Positions 54,545 through 63,042 of a stretch of 64,000 nucleotides of DNA are shown here, in pieces. Where the stretch lies: NCBI RefSeq assembly GCF_000826525.2, contig NZ_LN651324.1, positions 109,789-173,788 of the forward strand. The letters run 5' to 3'. The notes beneath the pieces were generated by a model, which saw nothing but the letters and a program-made list of their open reading frames with translations, ran no database searches and was not told the origin of the DNA. Source of the DNA: Mobilicoccus massiliensis. Lineage in GTDB: Bacteria > Actinomycetota > Actinomycetes > Actinomycetales > Dermatophilaceae. The translations under genes and the position numbers were made by a program. Numbering within the stretch: the first letter of the stretch is position 1; every line of letters begins with the position of its first letter.

Positions 54545-55522
54545 TCACGCGGGCCGGGCGAGGACGAGCGCGAAGTCGCCGGCGTCGTCGGTCCAGAACC
54601 CGGTCACCTCGAACCCGGCCGCGGCGAGCTCCTCGCGCACACCCTCGGGCCGGAACTTGGCCGAGATCTCGGTGAGGATGTCCTCGCCCTCGTCGAACGG
54701 CACGTCGAGGTCGAGTTCGGCGATGCGAAGACGCAGGTCGCGGCGGGCGCGCAGGCGCATCTCGATGTGTTCGGTCCCCTCGTTCCACACGGCGACGTGG
54801 GCGAACGCCTCGGGGTCGACGTCGGCGTCGAGCTCGCGGACGAGGACGTGCAGCACATTGCGATTGAACTCCGCGGTCACGCCGGCCGCGTCGTCGTAGG
54901 CGGCGACGAGGCGTGCCGGGGCCTTGACGAGGTCGGTGCCGAGCAGCAGGGAGTCCTGTGGTCCGAGCCCGTCGCGGAGACGACGCAGGAAGGCGTGCCG
55001 TTCCTGCCGGTCGAGGTTGCCGATCGTGCTGCCGAGGAACGCGACGAGCCGCCGTCCACCGTCGGGCAGGAGCCCGAGGTGGTGGTCGAAGTCGCCGACG
55101 ACGCCATGGAGGTCGATCTGCGGGTAGTCGCCCGCGAGTGCGTCCATCGCCTCGCGCAAGGCGTCGGCGCTGACGTCGAACGGCACGTACCGTCGCAGGC
55201 CGCCGGTGCGGTCCAGCGCGTCGAGGATCAGCCGGGTCTTCTCGCTCGCACCCGAGCCGAGCTCGACGAGCACGTCGGCGCCGCTCGCCGCCGCGATGTC
55301 GTCGGCCCGCGCGCGCAGGATCCCGGCCTCCGCGCGGGTCGGGTAGTACTCCGGCAGCCGGGTGATGTCGACGAAGAGCTCGCTGCCGCGGGCGTCGTAG
55401 AAGTACTTCGGCGGTAGCGTCCGCGGCCGGGAGCCGAGGCCGTCGCGGACGTCGCGGCGCATCGCCTCCCGCAGGTCGCCGGGGGAGAGGTGGACGTCGA
55501 TCGTCATCGTGCGGTCGGCCAT
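54545..55522 (-). CDS. egtD: L-histidine N-alpha-methyltransferase
   Basis: Makes hercynine (N,N,N-trimethyl-histidine) with SAM, a committing step of ergothioneine synthesis. 325 aa, the normal EgtD length. PKYFYDARGSELFVDITRLPEYYPTRAE, VELGSGASEKTRLILDAL (SAM loop), FLGSTIGNLDR and the C-terminal ISAKFRPEGVREELAAAGF are family hallmarks. ATG 55522 is preferred because AGGAG stands 7 nt upstream, giving a 19-bp overlap with egtC; ATG 55507 would overlap by 4 nt only. Last gene of the egtA-B-C-D operon. Confidence 0.96.
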   Translation of the reverse strand: MADRTMTIDVHLSPGDLREAMRRDVRDGLGSRPRTLPPKYFYDARGSELFVDITRLPEYYPTRAEAGILRARADDIAAASGADVLVELGSGASEKTRLILDALDRTGGLRRYVPFDVSADALREAMDALAGDYPQIDLHGVVGDFDHHLGLLPDGGRRLVAFLGSTIGNLDRQERHAFLRRLRDGLGPQDSLLLGTDLVKAPARLVAAYDDAAGVTAEFNRNVLHVLVRELDADVDPEAFAHVAVWNEGTEHIEMRLRARRDLRLRIAELDLDVPFDEGEDILTEISAKFRPEGVREELAAAGFEVTGFWTDDAGDFALVLARPA

Positions 55523-56307
55523 GGCGGTTCTCCTGTCGTGGCGGGCGTGCGGGAGGGCTGGTCGAGGGGATCGATGGTGACGGTGAACTCGTCCCCGTCG
55601 CGGGTCACGGTGATGAGGTGCCGGTCGGGGATCTGCTCCCAGGTCTCGCCGTCGTCGTCGGGCTCGGAGGCGACGAGCACACCGCCGTCGCGGCGCGTGA
55701 CGTACATCGGCTCGCCGACGACGACCCCCGCGATCGCTTGGCCGTCGGTGGCGAGGAGGGTGAGGCGGCCCGCGCCGGCGGCCCCCTCTTCGAGTTGTCG
55801 CACCGCGGAGGCGAGCCCGCCGGCCAGGTCGACGCCGGCCCGCCAGGCCGTGGCCGCGAGGCCGAACGGCAGGGCGGAGTCGACTCCGGCCGCGGCCTCG
55901 GGGACGCTCGCCACCGCGGAGGCGAAGCGCGCCCGGTCGCCCGGCCAATCACGGAGGGCCCCGTTGTGGCTGAGAGCAGAGGTGCCGTCGACGAAGGGCG
56001 CTGCGCAGGACTCGTCGGCCGCGGTGCCGACCGTCGCCGAGCGCACGGCCGCGAGCACACAGCCCGAGTCGATCGTCGGCGCGATCGACGCGAACGAGGC
56101 GTCGGTCCACATCGGCTGAGCACGGCGGAAGCGCACGGGCGTCTCTCGCCCGTCGACGTACCAGGCCGCGCCGAAGCCGTCGGCGTTCATCGTGCCGTGC
56201 CGCTGCCGGCGGGGCGCCCACGACTGGCGCAGGAGCCCGAACTCCGGTCGGAGGATGAGGTCGTCGAGCGTGCGCGGCGGCCCGAGCCACGCGATGTGTC
56301 GACACAT
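55504..56307 (-). CDS. egtC: Gamma-glutamyl-hercynylcysteine sulfoxide amidohydrolase
   Basis: Class II (Ntn) glutamine-amidotransferase-type hydrolase that removes glutamate from the EgtB product. 267 aa. Cys2 (MCRHIAWLG) is the nucleophile after Met removal. ADGFGAAWY and ALSHNGALRDW complete the Ntn site. Start ATG 56307 shares a base with the stop of a 32-codon small frame (TGATG), so coupling is likely. A 16-bp perfect palindrome (56293-56308) covers the start codons. Confidence 0.95.
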   Translation of the reverse strand: MCRHIAWLGPPRTLDDLILRPEFGLLRQSWAPRRQRHGTMNADGFGAAWYVDGRETPVRFRRAQPMWTDASFASIAPTIDSGCVLAAVRSATVGTAADESCAAPFVDGTSALSHNGALRDWPGDRARFASAVASVPEAAAGVDSALPFGLAATAWRAGVDLAGGLASAVRQLEEGAAGAGRLTLLATDGQAIAGVVVGEPMYVTRRDGGVLVASEPDDDGETWEQIPDRHLITVTRDGDEFTVTIDPLDQPSRTPATTGEPPWPTAR

Positions 56308-56405
56308 CAGGGGCGCGCTTCCACGACCGTGCGCGCGTCGCGATCAGCGAGTCCAACAGGCGCGTGACGCGACAGGGGCGCGGATGACATGTTGTACCGA
56401 TACAT
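56307..56405 (-). CDS. Small ORF linking egtB and egtC (32 aa)
   Basis: A 32-codon frame (MYRYNMSSAPLSRHAPVGLA...) whose ATG shares a base with the egtB stop (TGATG) and whose TGA shares a base with the egtC ATG (TGATG). Both junctions suit termination-reinitiation coupling, which would carry ribosomes across the 97-nt gap. Codon third positions are ~70% G/C, lower than in its neighbours, so the peptide itself may be unimportant. No known family is recognised. Confidence 0.4.
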   Translation of the reverse strand: MYRYNMSSAPLSRHAPVGLADRDARTVVEARP

Positions 56406-57742
56406 CACCGGGCATCCTCGTCGCGCGCGGTGCGGAAGCCCGCGAAGATCTGCCGGCGGATCGGGTGGTCCCAGTTGCGGAACGTCGCGCGCGCGGCGAG
56501 GCCGTCGGTCGCCCACGAGCCGCCGCGCAGCACGCGGTAGTCGCCGCCGAAGAAGACTTCGGAGTACTCGGGGTACGGGAACTGGCAGAAGCCCGGGTGG
56601 CCGTGGAAGCGGCTGCTCGTCCACTCCCAGACGTCGCCGATGAGCTGCAGCGCGCCGGTGGGGGAGGCGCCCGCGGGGAACGACCCGACCGGCGACGGCC
56701 GGTAGGGCGTCTGCCCGACGTTGGCGAGCTCGTCGGTGGGCGGCGCGTCGCCCCAGGGGAATCGGCGCTTGGTGCCGGTGGCCGGATCCCACGAGGCGGT
56801 CTTCTCCCACTCCGCCTCGGTGGGCAGCCGGCGTCCGGCCCATCGGGCGTAGGCGTCGGCCTCGAACCAGCAGACGTGCTGCACGGGCTCGTCCTCGGGC
56901 AGCGGCTCGAGCCGGCCGAAGCGCCGCCGCGCCCAGCCCCCGCCGTCCCGCACCCAGAACGCGGGCGTCCGTTTGCCGGAGCGGGCGAGCCATTCGCGGC
57001 CGTCGGGGTGCCACCAGCGCTCGTCGTCGTAGCCGCCCGCCTCGACGAACCGGCGGTAGTCACCCGTCGACACCGGTGTCGTGTCGATCCAGAACGCGGC
57101 GACGTCGACCTCGTGCGCGGGGCGTTCGTTGTCGTAGGCCCACGGGTCGTCGTCGGTGCCCATGACGAACGGGCCACCGGGGACGAACACCTCGCGCGGC
57201 AGGGCGCCCTTCGAGCGCGGCGCGGGCCGCTCGTCGTCGAGCGGGAGCACCGGTGCCCCGCGCCGGAGTTGGTGGGTCGCGAGCATCGTCTCGTCGTGCT
57301 GGTGCTCGTGTTGGAGGACGAGGCCGTAGACGAACGCGTCGCGTAACAGCGGCGCGTCGCCGTCGAGGCGTAGCCCGTCGAGGGAGTCGAGCACCTTGCG
57401 CCGGACGAGGTCGAGGTAGCCGGTCGACTCCTGCGGTGAGAGCAACGGCAGGGTGGGCCGTTCGGCGCGTGGGTGCTCGAAGGCGTCGTAGATGTCGTCG
57501 ATCTCGGGGCGCATCGGTTCGATGCCCGCGGCGGCCCGCAGCAGCCACAGCTCCTCGTAGTTGCCGACGTGCGCGAGATCCCACACGAGCGGCGACATGA
57601 GCCGGCTGTGTTGGGCGGTGAGCTCGTCCTCGTCGAGGATCGCCGTGGTCAGCGCCGTCGAGCGCCGCCGGACCCGCTCGAGTTCGTCGGCGATCGCGGT
57701 ACGCAGTCCCTCGGTGTCGAGGGCGCGGGGGTCGATGCTCAT
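56405..57742 (-). CDS. egtB: Hercynine oxygenase (ergothioneine sulfoxide synthase)
   Basis: Non-haem iron enzyme that joins gamma-glutamyl-cysteine to hercynine with O2. 445 aa. The N-terminal DinB-like four-helix domain holds the iron ligands: His in WDLAHVGNYEE, and the HX3HXE motif in LQHEHQHDETML. The C-terminal formylglycine-generating-enzyme (C-type lectin) fold has VPGGPFVMGTDDDP, CWFEADAYARWAGRRLPTEAEWE and VLRGGSWAT. ATG 57742 overlaps the egtA stop (ATGA). Second gene of the operon. Confidence 0.96.
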   Translation of the reverse strand: MSIDPRALDTEGLRTAIADELERVRRRSTALTTAILDEDELTAQHSRLMSPLVWDLAHVGNYEELWLLRAAAGIEPMRPEIDDIYDAFEHPRAERPTLPLLSPQESTGYLDLVRRKVLDSLDGLRLDGDAPLLRDAFVYGLVLQHEHQHDETMLATHQLRRGAPVLPLDDERPAPRSKGALPREVFVPGGPFVMGTDDDPWAYDNERPAHEVDVAAFWIDTTPVSTGDYRRFVEAGGYDDERWWHPDGREWLARSGKRTPAFWVRDGGGWARRRFGRLEPLPEDEPVQHVCWFEADAYARWAGRRLPTEAEWEKTASWDPATGTKRRFPWGDAPPTDELANVGQTPYRPSPVGSFPAGASPTGALQLIGDVWEWTSSRFHGHPGFCQFPYPEYSEVFFGGDYRVLRGGSWATDGLAARATFRNWDHPIRRQIFAGFRTARDEDAR

Positions 57743-59046
57743 GCCGTCTCCTGCCGGGCGGGGGTGGTGGCGTCGGGTCCATGAACGAGCGGAGAGTCGT
57801 GGAAGGCGGGGTCGTCGGCGGGACAGCGGCGCCGGTCGACGTAGGTCTGCCGATAGTCCGCGACGAGCCGGGCGAGTGCGGGATCGCCCGTCACGGCGGG
57901 AAGTTCGGCCTCGACGGCGTCGAAGAGAGCGCCCGCGGCGCGAGCGAGGGCCTTGTCGCGCGGGCCGAGGTGCGCGGCGCGATCCCAGGCGTCGGCGACC
58001 GGGGCGCAGGCGTGTTCGGCGGCCGCCGCGGCTCGGGGCCGCTCGAGCAGGGTCGCGAGGACCGTCACCGGCACGGGCCACCACTGCGGCGGCAGCGCGT
58101 CGAGATAGCGGACCTCGAACCAGCCGCGCGCCCGCACCGGCGGAAAGAGCGTCGTCAGGTGGCGCTGCAGGTCGGCCGTCGTCGGCGGGTCGAGGTGCGG
58201 CAGGCGGCCGCTGACCCAGTCGCGCAGCGTGCCTCCGGGGTGCGGCCGGCAGCCCTCGCCGGTGAACATCAGCGGCGCGTCGAGCACGAACTCCGCGTAC
58301 GCCGCGGCCGGGTCGCCGTTCGGCGTCGGCGCATGGGTGCGCGCCGGATCGAGGCCGCGCCAGACGCGTTGGCGCGTCGACACTGCCCCGGTCGCGCGGC
58401 CGCCGAGTCGGGGCGAGTTGGCGAAGGCGGCGACGAGGGTCGGTCCGACGGTGTGCAGGAGACGCCACCGCGCGGCGACGTCCGCCTCGTCCGCGCCGGC
58501 GTCGAGGCTGACCTGCACCGCGGTCGTCGAGCGCATCATCGTGCGGCCGAGATCGTGACCGAGGGCGTCGAAGTAGGCCTCCATCGCGGCGTAGCGCGGC
58601 CGGTCGAGCTGCCGGGGACGCCGCGGGTGCGGGTCGGTCGCCGCCGGGACGACGGTCAGGCCGTCGGAGGCGAGCACGGCGAGGAGGTGGGCGACGTCAC
58701 GCTGCAGGTCGGCGACGCAGGTCATGACGTCGGGGGCGGGCCGGGAGCTGAGCTCGACCTGACCCGCGGGTTCGAAGGTGACGAGGCTGCCGCCGGGCAT
58801 CGGTCCGGCGAGGAGGCGCTGCAGCCGGGGGAGGGCCACAGCACGCGCGGGATGGGTGGGATCGACGACGAGCCATTCGAGCTCGGCGCCGACGGTGCCG
58901 GGCGGCCCGGTCTTGAAGCAGATGCCGCGGACGTGATCGTGCACGTCACCTTCGCCGGTGAGAACGGCATCGGCCTGCAGGTGCTGGCCCGGGCCCGCCG
59001 CGGCAGGCGCGGATCGCCGGCGCAGCGGCGCCGGAGTCATCGGCAT
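57739..59046 (-). CDS. egtA: Glutamate-cysteine ligase of ergothioneine biosynthesis
   Basis: ATP-dependent ligase that supplies gamma-glutamyl-cysteine to EgtB. 435 aa. It has the GCS2-type features GAELEWLVVDP, FEPAGQVELSS, RSTTAVQVSLDAG and PHPRRPRQLDRPRY. The frame is open to 59154; ATG 59046 is chosen because GAAGG stands 5 nt upstream (ATG 59040 is the alternative). First gene of the operon; its promoter should lie in the ~250-bp gap shared with the divergent toxin-antitoxin genes. Confidence 0.94.
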   Translation of the reverse strand: MPMTPAPLRRRSAPAAAGPGQHLQADAVLTGEGDVHDHVRGICFKTGPPGTVGAELEWLVVDPTHPARAVALPRLQRLLAGPMPGGSLVTFEPAGQVELSSRPAPDVMTCVADLQRDVAHLLAVLASDGLTVVPAATDPHPRRPRQLDRPRYAAMEAYFDALGHDLGRTMMRSTTAVQVSLDAGADEADVAARWRLLHTVGPTLVAAFANSPRLGGRATGAVSTRQRVWRGLDPARTHAPTPNGDPAAAYAEFVLDAPLMFTGEGCRPHPGGTLRDWVSGRLPHLDPPTTADLQRHLTTLFPPVRARGWFEVRYLDALPPQWWPVPVTVLATLLERPRAAAAAEHACAPVADAWDRAAHLGPRDKALARAAGALFDAVEAELPAVTGDPALARLVADYRQTYVDRRRCPADDPAFHDSPLVHGPDATTPARQETA

Positions 59047-59292
59047 GGTCACCTTCGGTGTCGAGAACGAGCCCCGCGTCCCACTATGCAGGCTGCGGCC
59101 GGCTCGGGCGACCGCTGAGGGCGGCGGCGACGTCCCGCCGGCAACCACAGCCACGGCGACGTCCTCCCGTTCGAACCCCGTTCGTCCAGGTCACGGGCGT
59201 GACGTCGACGCGCTGACGATGAGGGCGCCGTCGTCGGCGATCGTCGACTCCCGCCGGTGGCACGAGCGCGGTGACCATGTTTCATACCCGGT

Positions 59293-59298
59293 TATACT
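59293..59298 (+). promoter_or_regulatory. -10 box and possible operator of the toxin-antitoxin operon
   Basis: TATACT, close to consensus, ends 6 nt before the antitoxin ATG 59305, so the transcript is probably leaderless; the CGGAGG between them is too near to act as ribosome site. Direct repeats CATACCCGGT and TATACTCGGA (59283-59302) overlap the promoter and could bind the RHH antitoxin for autorepression. Confidence 0.5.
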
Positions 59299-59304
59299 CG
59301 GAGG

Positions 59305-59550
59305 ATGAAGACAGCGATCTCCGTTCCCGACGACACGTTTCGGCGTGCCGAGGCTGCCGCCGGCAAGCACGGCATGAACCGGTCCCAGTTCTACGCGGCG
59401 GCAGCCGAGCGGTACGCGCGTGAGTTGGAGGGCAGTGACCTGACGGCCGCTATCGACGACGTGCTCGCGCAGATCGGCGAGGACGGTTCTGCCGCAGATG
59501 CGGTGGCGCTGGGACGTCGCAGGCTTGCGGCCGCCGATGACGCATGGTGA
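59305..59550 (+). CDS. Ribbon-helix-helix antitoxin of a MazEF-type pair
   Basis: 81 aa. The N-terminal MKTAISVPDDTFRRAEAAAGKHGMN...SQFYAAAAERY is a typical RHH (MetJ/Arc) DNA-binding segment. The C-terminal half is acidic and helical, as expected for toxin neutralisation. Reading frame overlaps the toxin start by 7 nt, so the two are co-translated. It likely represses its own promoter, which sits directly over the start. Confidence 0.88.
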   Translation: MKTAISVPDDTFRRAEAAAGKHGMNRSQFYAAAAERYARELEGSDLTAAIDDVLAQIGEDGSAADAVALGRRRLAAADDAW

Positions 59551-59891
59551 CGCGGGGGGACATTCACTGGTGTGACCTCGGCGAGCCGGCGGGCAGTGCG
59601 TCGGCGACACGACGACCAGTACTCGTGGTGCAGAGCGACGTGTACAACAGGAGCCGTCTGGCGACGACTCTCGTTCTTGTCCTCACCTCGAACACGGCTC
59701 TGGCCGCCATGCCCGGGAACGTCTTCCTGTCCGCTGTCCTCACCGGGTTGCCGAAGGACTCCGTCGCGAACGTCACCGCGATGGTGACAGTGGACCGACG
59801 CGACCTCGACCCTCATCCCGTCGGTTCTGTGCGCGAACAGCTCATGATCGCGATCGACCGTGGAATGCGACAGGTGCTCGATCTTGGGTGA
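59544..59891 (+). CDS. MazF/PemK-type endoribonuclease toxin
   Basis: 115 aa, the usual MazF length. RGDIHWCDLGEP, RPVLVVQSDVYNRSRL (with the catalytic Arg), LVLTSNTALAAMPGNV and the C-terminal helix follow the family pattern. It would cleave mRNA at short sequence motifs when the antitoxin is lost. It overlaps the antitoxin gene and ends 50 bp before the convergent arsC-like gene. It lies in a region with signs of insertion and gene loss. Confidence 0.9.
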   Translation: MVTRGDIHWCDLGEPAGSASATRRPVLVVQSDVYNRSRLATTLVLVLTSNTALAAMPGNVFLSAVLTGLPKDSVANVTAMVTVDRRDLDPHPVGSVREQLMIAIDRGMRQVLDLG

Positions 59892-59942
59892 CCCCTGATC
59901 TCCGCCTGGGTGGCATCCGACGAGCGCGCCGGGGTGGACCGG

Positions 59943-60374
59943 TCATGTGGCCGGAAGCTCGCCGGTCAGGTCGGCATGCAGGGCGCGGATGCGGACGAGC
60001 AGGTCGTCGCGGATGAGGCGCATCCGCTCGGGTCCGTGGATGCCGCGCGTCGAGGGTTCGTCCGTCTCCCACGTCTCGACCGGGCCCCTTCCGGGACGCT
60101 CGATGCTCGCCTCGCCCCCGACGACGACGACCCGGTCGACACGGTCGAGCAGCGCCGGGTCGATCGCCTTGGGATGCTCGCCGGCCATGGAGGCGCCGAT
60201 CTCCTCGACGACCTCGCGGGAGAGCTCGTTGAGTGCGCCGCCGGGCGCGGTCCCGGCCGAGTGCACCTCGACGGCGTCGCCTGCGACCTGTCGCATGAGC
60301 GCGGCCGCCATCTGGGACTTCCCGCCGTTCTTGACGCACACGAACAGGACGGACGGGCGGGAAGGGTTGGTCAT
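59943..60374 (-). CDS. Arsenate-mycothiol transferase-like low-molecular-weight phosphatase (ArsC family)
   Basis: 143 aa. The P-loop reads [16 protein letters not shown], the form seen in corynebacterial ArsC1/ArsC2, where arsenate is joined to mycothiol and then reduced through mycoredoxin. HSAGTAPGG and [14 protein letters not shown] follow the same family. The start ATG 60374 overlaps the original stop of the ACR3 arsenite-efflux gene (ATGA), showing that the two once formed an acr3-arsC operon. With the efflux gene destroyed, its present role and expression are doubtful. Confidence 0.82.
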   Translation of the reverse strand: MTNPSRPSVLFVCVKNGGKSQMAAALMRQVAGDAVEVHSAGTAPGGALNELSREVVEEIGASMAGEHPKAIDPALLDRVDRVVVVGGEASIERPGRGPVETWETDEPSTRGIHGPERMRLIRDDLLVRIRALHADLTGELPAT

Positions 60375-60640
60375 GACACGGCCTCCGTGACGGATCGGTG
60401 AGGGTAGCGGGAACGTAGGGCCAGCGAGACGTACGAGGCCGACGAGCACGGGCACCTCGATGAGCGGACCGACGACTCCGGCGAGCGCCTGTCCGGAGGC
60501 GACGCCGAAGGTCGCGATAGCCACCGCGATCGCGAGCTCGAAGTTGTTGCCGGCGGCGGTGAAGGCGAGCGTCGTCGTCCGCCGCAGCGCCACCGACCGA
60601 TGCCACCTGAGGCGCGATCCGCGGCCGCGTCTTCGAAGAG
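60371..60640 (-). pseudogene. Remnant of an ACR3 arsenite efflux gene (5'-truncated, frameshifted)
   Basis: Only the C-terminal ~70 codons remain: [46 protein letters not shown] is the last ACR3 helix pair. After GGCCTCGT (near 60441) the frame shifts. Restoring two bases gives the usual [21 protein letters not shown] ending with a stop that overlaps arsC by 4 nt. So there is both a large 5' deletion and a 2-nt deletion. The left limit of similarity (~60640) is approximate and may mark the recombination point with the unrelated DNA to the right. Confidence 0.75.
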
Positions 60641-60702
60641 CTGATGGAGGCGAGGACCGGCGGGCGACTACAGCGCCACCGAATCGGTCGGATGTCGCCC
60701 GG

Positions 60703-62463
60703 TCAACGGGCGGCCGGGGGCAGATGCGCCGCGTCGGAGACGAACGCGCTCGCGCCTTCGCCGCGCCCGACGTTCACCCGGTGGCCGGTCCAGCGGGCAT
60801 AGCTGCCGTTCCGCCGCCGCGACAGCACCGGCACCGTCCGGACCGTCACCCCCTCGCGCGGGATCTCCTCCATGGGGAAGGTCAACGGCGTCGGCGTCAG
60901 GAGTTCCCCCGCCGGGTGAACCGGTTCCCCGGCCGCGTCGAGCATGGCGCCCTTGCGCAGGGCCACCTGCCCGGGTGCCAGCCGCACCGGTACCAGCGGG
61001 ATCCAGTGGGCCGGCACCGTGCCGGCCAGCTCGTACCACAGATCCCCGGGCTCGATGTCGTCCGGAGTCCTCGGCCGTCGCGATGGCGACTCCCCGTCCC
61101 GCCGCCGGCCGTCACCACTGCGTCCGGGAACCACCGTCTCGACCGCCCAGGCGAGGTTGGCCACCTCGTCCCGCAGGAGCGCCACCTCCTCGATCGGGTC
61201 TCCCACCAGTGGCGTCGGACCAGTCGGGGCCAACACCACGCCGTCGAGTTCGCGCCCGTCCTCGGCGGTGACCTCGAAGATCCGGAAACCTCGCCCGCGC
61301 CGTGCGGCGGAGGCGTCGCCGATCGATGTTTCCTCCCCGAAGCTGTTGCGGACCACCACCGAACGCACCTGGTTCAACGCACCGGCCCGGCCGTCGACGG
61401 GCACGATGAGCCAGTCGTCACCGCTGTTCAGCGCGAACTCCGCCAGGCACAGCCGAGCCAGGTCGTGCGGCTGCGCCTCGATGGCGGCGATGTCGACGGC
61501 CCCATCCTCCAGCTGCCAGTAGCGGTCGGCGGGCTGTCCCGGATACCGCAGAGGGGTCGCGAGGAGAACGTCTGTACGTTCTGCGGGCTCGTCCAGCTCG
61601 TCGTCGCCGTCGAGGGCAACCATGGCCTCCGGCAACCACGTCAGGTGGTGCCAGCGCGCCGAGCCGCCTCCGAAGCCGGTCGCCGCGACGACTGCAGCGG
61701 TGTCCCCATGCCCGAATCGGAGAAGGAAACGATGCTCGAGCCTGCTCGTCGTCCAGCACCCGCCGCGATCCGGTGGCCCGTCCGCCCAGGCGAGCCATTC
61801 CCGCGCGGCGATCTCGGCGCCCGCCGGATCGGCCGCGCTGGCGATCCATTCGGGCACGCCGCTCCTGAGCGCGGCCAGCGCGGCCTCTCCGTCCGGGACG
61901 CTGCCTACGAGACAGAGCGCGAGGTCGTCCGCGACCGGGTCGAGCCGACGGTCGGGATCGCGGGGGTCATCCGAGTCCGTGAGCGGATAAGCCGTCCGAG
62001 CGCCGTCCGCCGCGTCGGGGTGGCCGGCATCGGTCAGCGCCTCGATCAGCGCGGCGCCTGCCTCGGCCCGCCACCGGAGGCCCGAGCTCGCCTTCGGAAC
62101 GTGCTCGACCATCTCCTCCAGCATCGCCCCGGTCGGCCACCTCCGCCACGTCGGCTCGGAGTTCGGTCCATCCGTGTCGTCAGGCTGCCCGCCCGGCGCC
62201 CACGCCGTCACCGGGAGCGCCCGCGACCTGACCGTCACGGAGACGGCCGTGCCCACGTCCTCGCCCAGCAGTTCACCGAGCTGCCACTGTCGGCCGATCA
62301 TCCACAGCGGGTCGGCGATCACGGCCTCCGCGCCGGGCCGAGGGTCGCCCGACACGGTCTGCGGTTCCAGACGCGTGAGAGCCGGCGGCCTGGTGAGCAG
62401 CTTCCGAAGGGCTTCGGAGACCAGCACCTCGGAGACCAAGGACACGGGGGTGAAGTCGCTCAT
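60703..62463 (-). CDS. Uncharacterised 586-aa protein ([19 protein letters not shown] family)
   Basis: 586 aa with no signal peptide, membrane helix or known catalytic motif. The N-terminal third holds [25 protein letters not shown], a motif I recall from hypothetical proteins of Streptomyces and myxobacteria with no assigned function. [16 protein letters not shown] and [12 protein letters not shown] are other ordered segments. It starts with ATG 62463 overlapping the stop of an upstream gene now cut by the IS3 element, so transcription is likely altered. Codon use matches the genome. It sits in an accessory-looking stretch. Confidence 0.72.
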   Translation of the reverse strand: MSDFTPVSLVSEVLVSEALRKLLTRPPALTRLEPQTVSGDPRPGAEAVIADPLWMIGRQWQLGELLGEDVGTAVSVTVRSRALPVTAWAPGGQPDDTDGPNSEPTWRRWPTGAMLEEMVEHVPKASSGLRWRAEAGAALIEALTDAGHPDAADGARTAYPLTDSDDPRDPDRRLDPVADDLALCLVGSVPDGEAALAALRSGVPEWIASAADPAGAEIAAREWLAWADGPPDRGGCWTTSRLEHRFLLRFGHGDTAAVVAATGFGGGSARWHHLTWLPEAMVALDGDDELDEPAERTDVLLATPLRYPGQPADRYWQLEDGAVDIAAIEAQPHDLARLCLAEFALNSGDDWLIVPVDGRAGALNQVRSVVVRNSFGEETSIGDASAARRGRGFRIFEVTAEDGRELDGVVLAPTGPTPLVGDPIEEVALLRDEVANLAWAVETVVPGRSGDGRRRDGESPSRRPRTPDDIEPGDLWYELAGTVPAHWIPLVPVRLAPGQVALRKGAMLDAAGEPVHPAGELLTPTPLTFPMEEIPREGVTVRTVPVLSRRRNGSYARWTGHRVNVGRGEGASAFVSDAAHLPPAAR

Positions 62464-62666
62464 GACGTCGTCTCCCTCACGAAGGGCAGCAGCGAGTGGA
62501 TCCTCGAGATGTCCCGCAACGCGGCGAAATCCAGCCCCGCCTCTCCCTGCAACGAGGAACTGCGGGCGTAGAGGGCCGGCAGGATCAGTCCCTCGCCCAG
62601 CAGTTGGTCCAGCCTCACCAACCGGGCCTTGGCCAGATCCAGTGTGCTGGTCACGACTCCGAGCAC
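62460..62666 (-). pseudogene. 3' fragment of an unknown gene cut by the IS3-family element
   Basis: The last ~68 codons (VLGVVTSTLDLAKARLVRLDQLL...) of a gene whose upstream part is separated by the insertion sequence at 62667. The 4-nt overlap with the 586-aa gene shows they were an operon. No family is recognised from the fragment. The rest should lie just past position 64001 if the IS inserted simply. Confidence 0.65.
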
Positions 62667-62680
62667 TGGATCGCCCCGGG
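62667..62680 (+). repeat. Left terminal inverted repeat of the IS3 element
   Basis: TGGATCGCCCCGGG; its reverse complement, short of the first base, forms the right end at 63988-64000. A TG start and CA end are usual for IS3 elements. Confidence 0.88.
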
Positions 62681-62718
62681 AAGGGTGGAGGGCTTGATCT
62701 CCCCAGGAGGATGGAGTC

Positions 62719-63042
62719 ATGCCTGCACCGAAGAGGTACCCCGACGAGTTGCGTGAACGAGCGATCCGGTTGGTTCGCGACCGGATCGCCGCCGAGCCCG
62801 GCTTGGCGGTCTCGCGTGCGTGCCGGTTGACCGGTGAGCAGCTCGGGATCAACGGCGACACGCTGCGGAACTGGGTCAAACGCGAACGGATCGACGACGG
62901 AGAGATCCCCGGCACAACGAGTACGGACGCGGCCCGGATCGCAGAGTTGGAGAAGGAGAACCGCGAACTGCGGCGCGCGAATACGATTCTGCGCCAGGCG
63001 AGTGCCTATTTCGCTCAGGCGGAGCTCGACCGCCGACCGTAG
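62719..63042 (+). CDS. IS3-family transposase OrfA (DNA-binding part)
   Basis: 107 aa. Helix-turn-helix KRYPDELRERAIRLVRDRI...GDTLRNWVKRERID binds the terminal repeats. The C-terminal leucine-zipper helix ARIAELEKENRELRRANTILRQASAYFAQAE is the OrfA/OrfAB dimer region. GGAGGATGGAGTC precedes the ATG. orfB follows in the -1 frame, so a fused transposase would need -1 frameshifting near the end of orfA. Confidence 0.93.
   Translation: MPAPKRYPDELRERAIRLVRDRIAAEPGLAVSRACRLTGEQLGINGDTLRNWVKRERIDDGEIPGTTSTDAARIAELEKENRELRRANTILRQASAYFAQAELDRRP

Noticed and set aside
59943..60593. A 216-aa ArsC with an N-terminal membrane domain
   Set aside because: The N-terminal part is the end of ACR3 read through because of a 2-nt deletion; the natural arsC start is ATG 60374.
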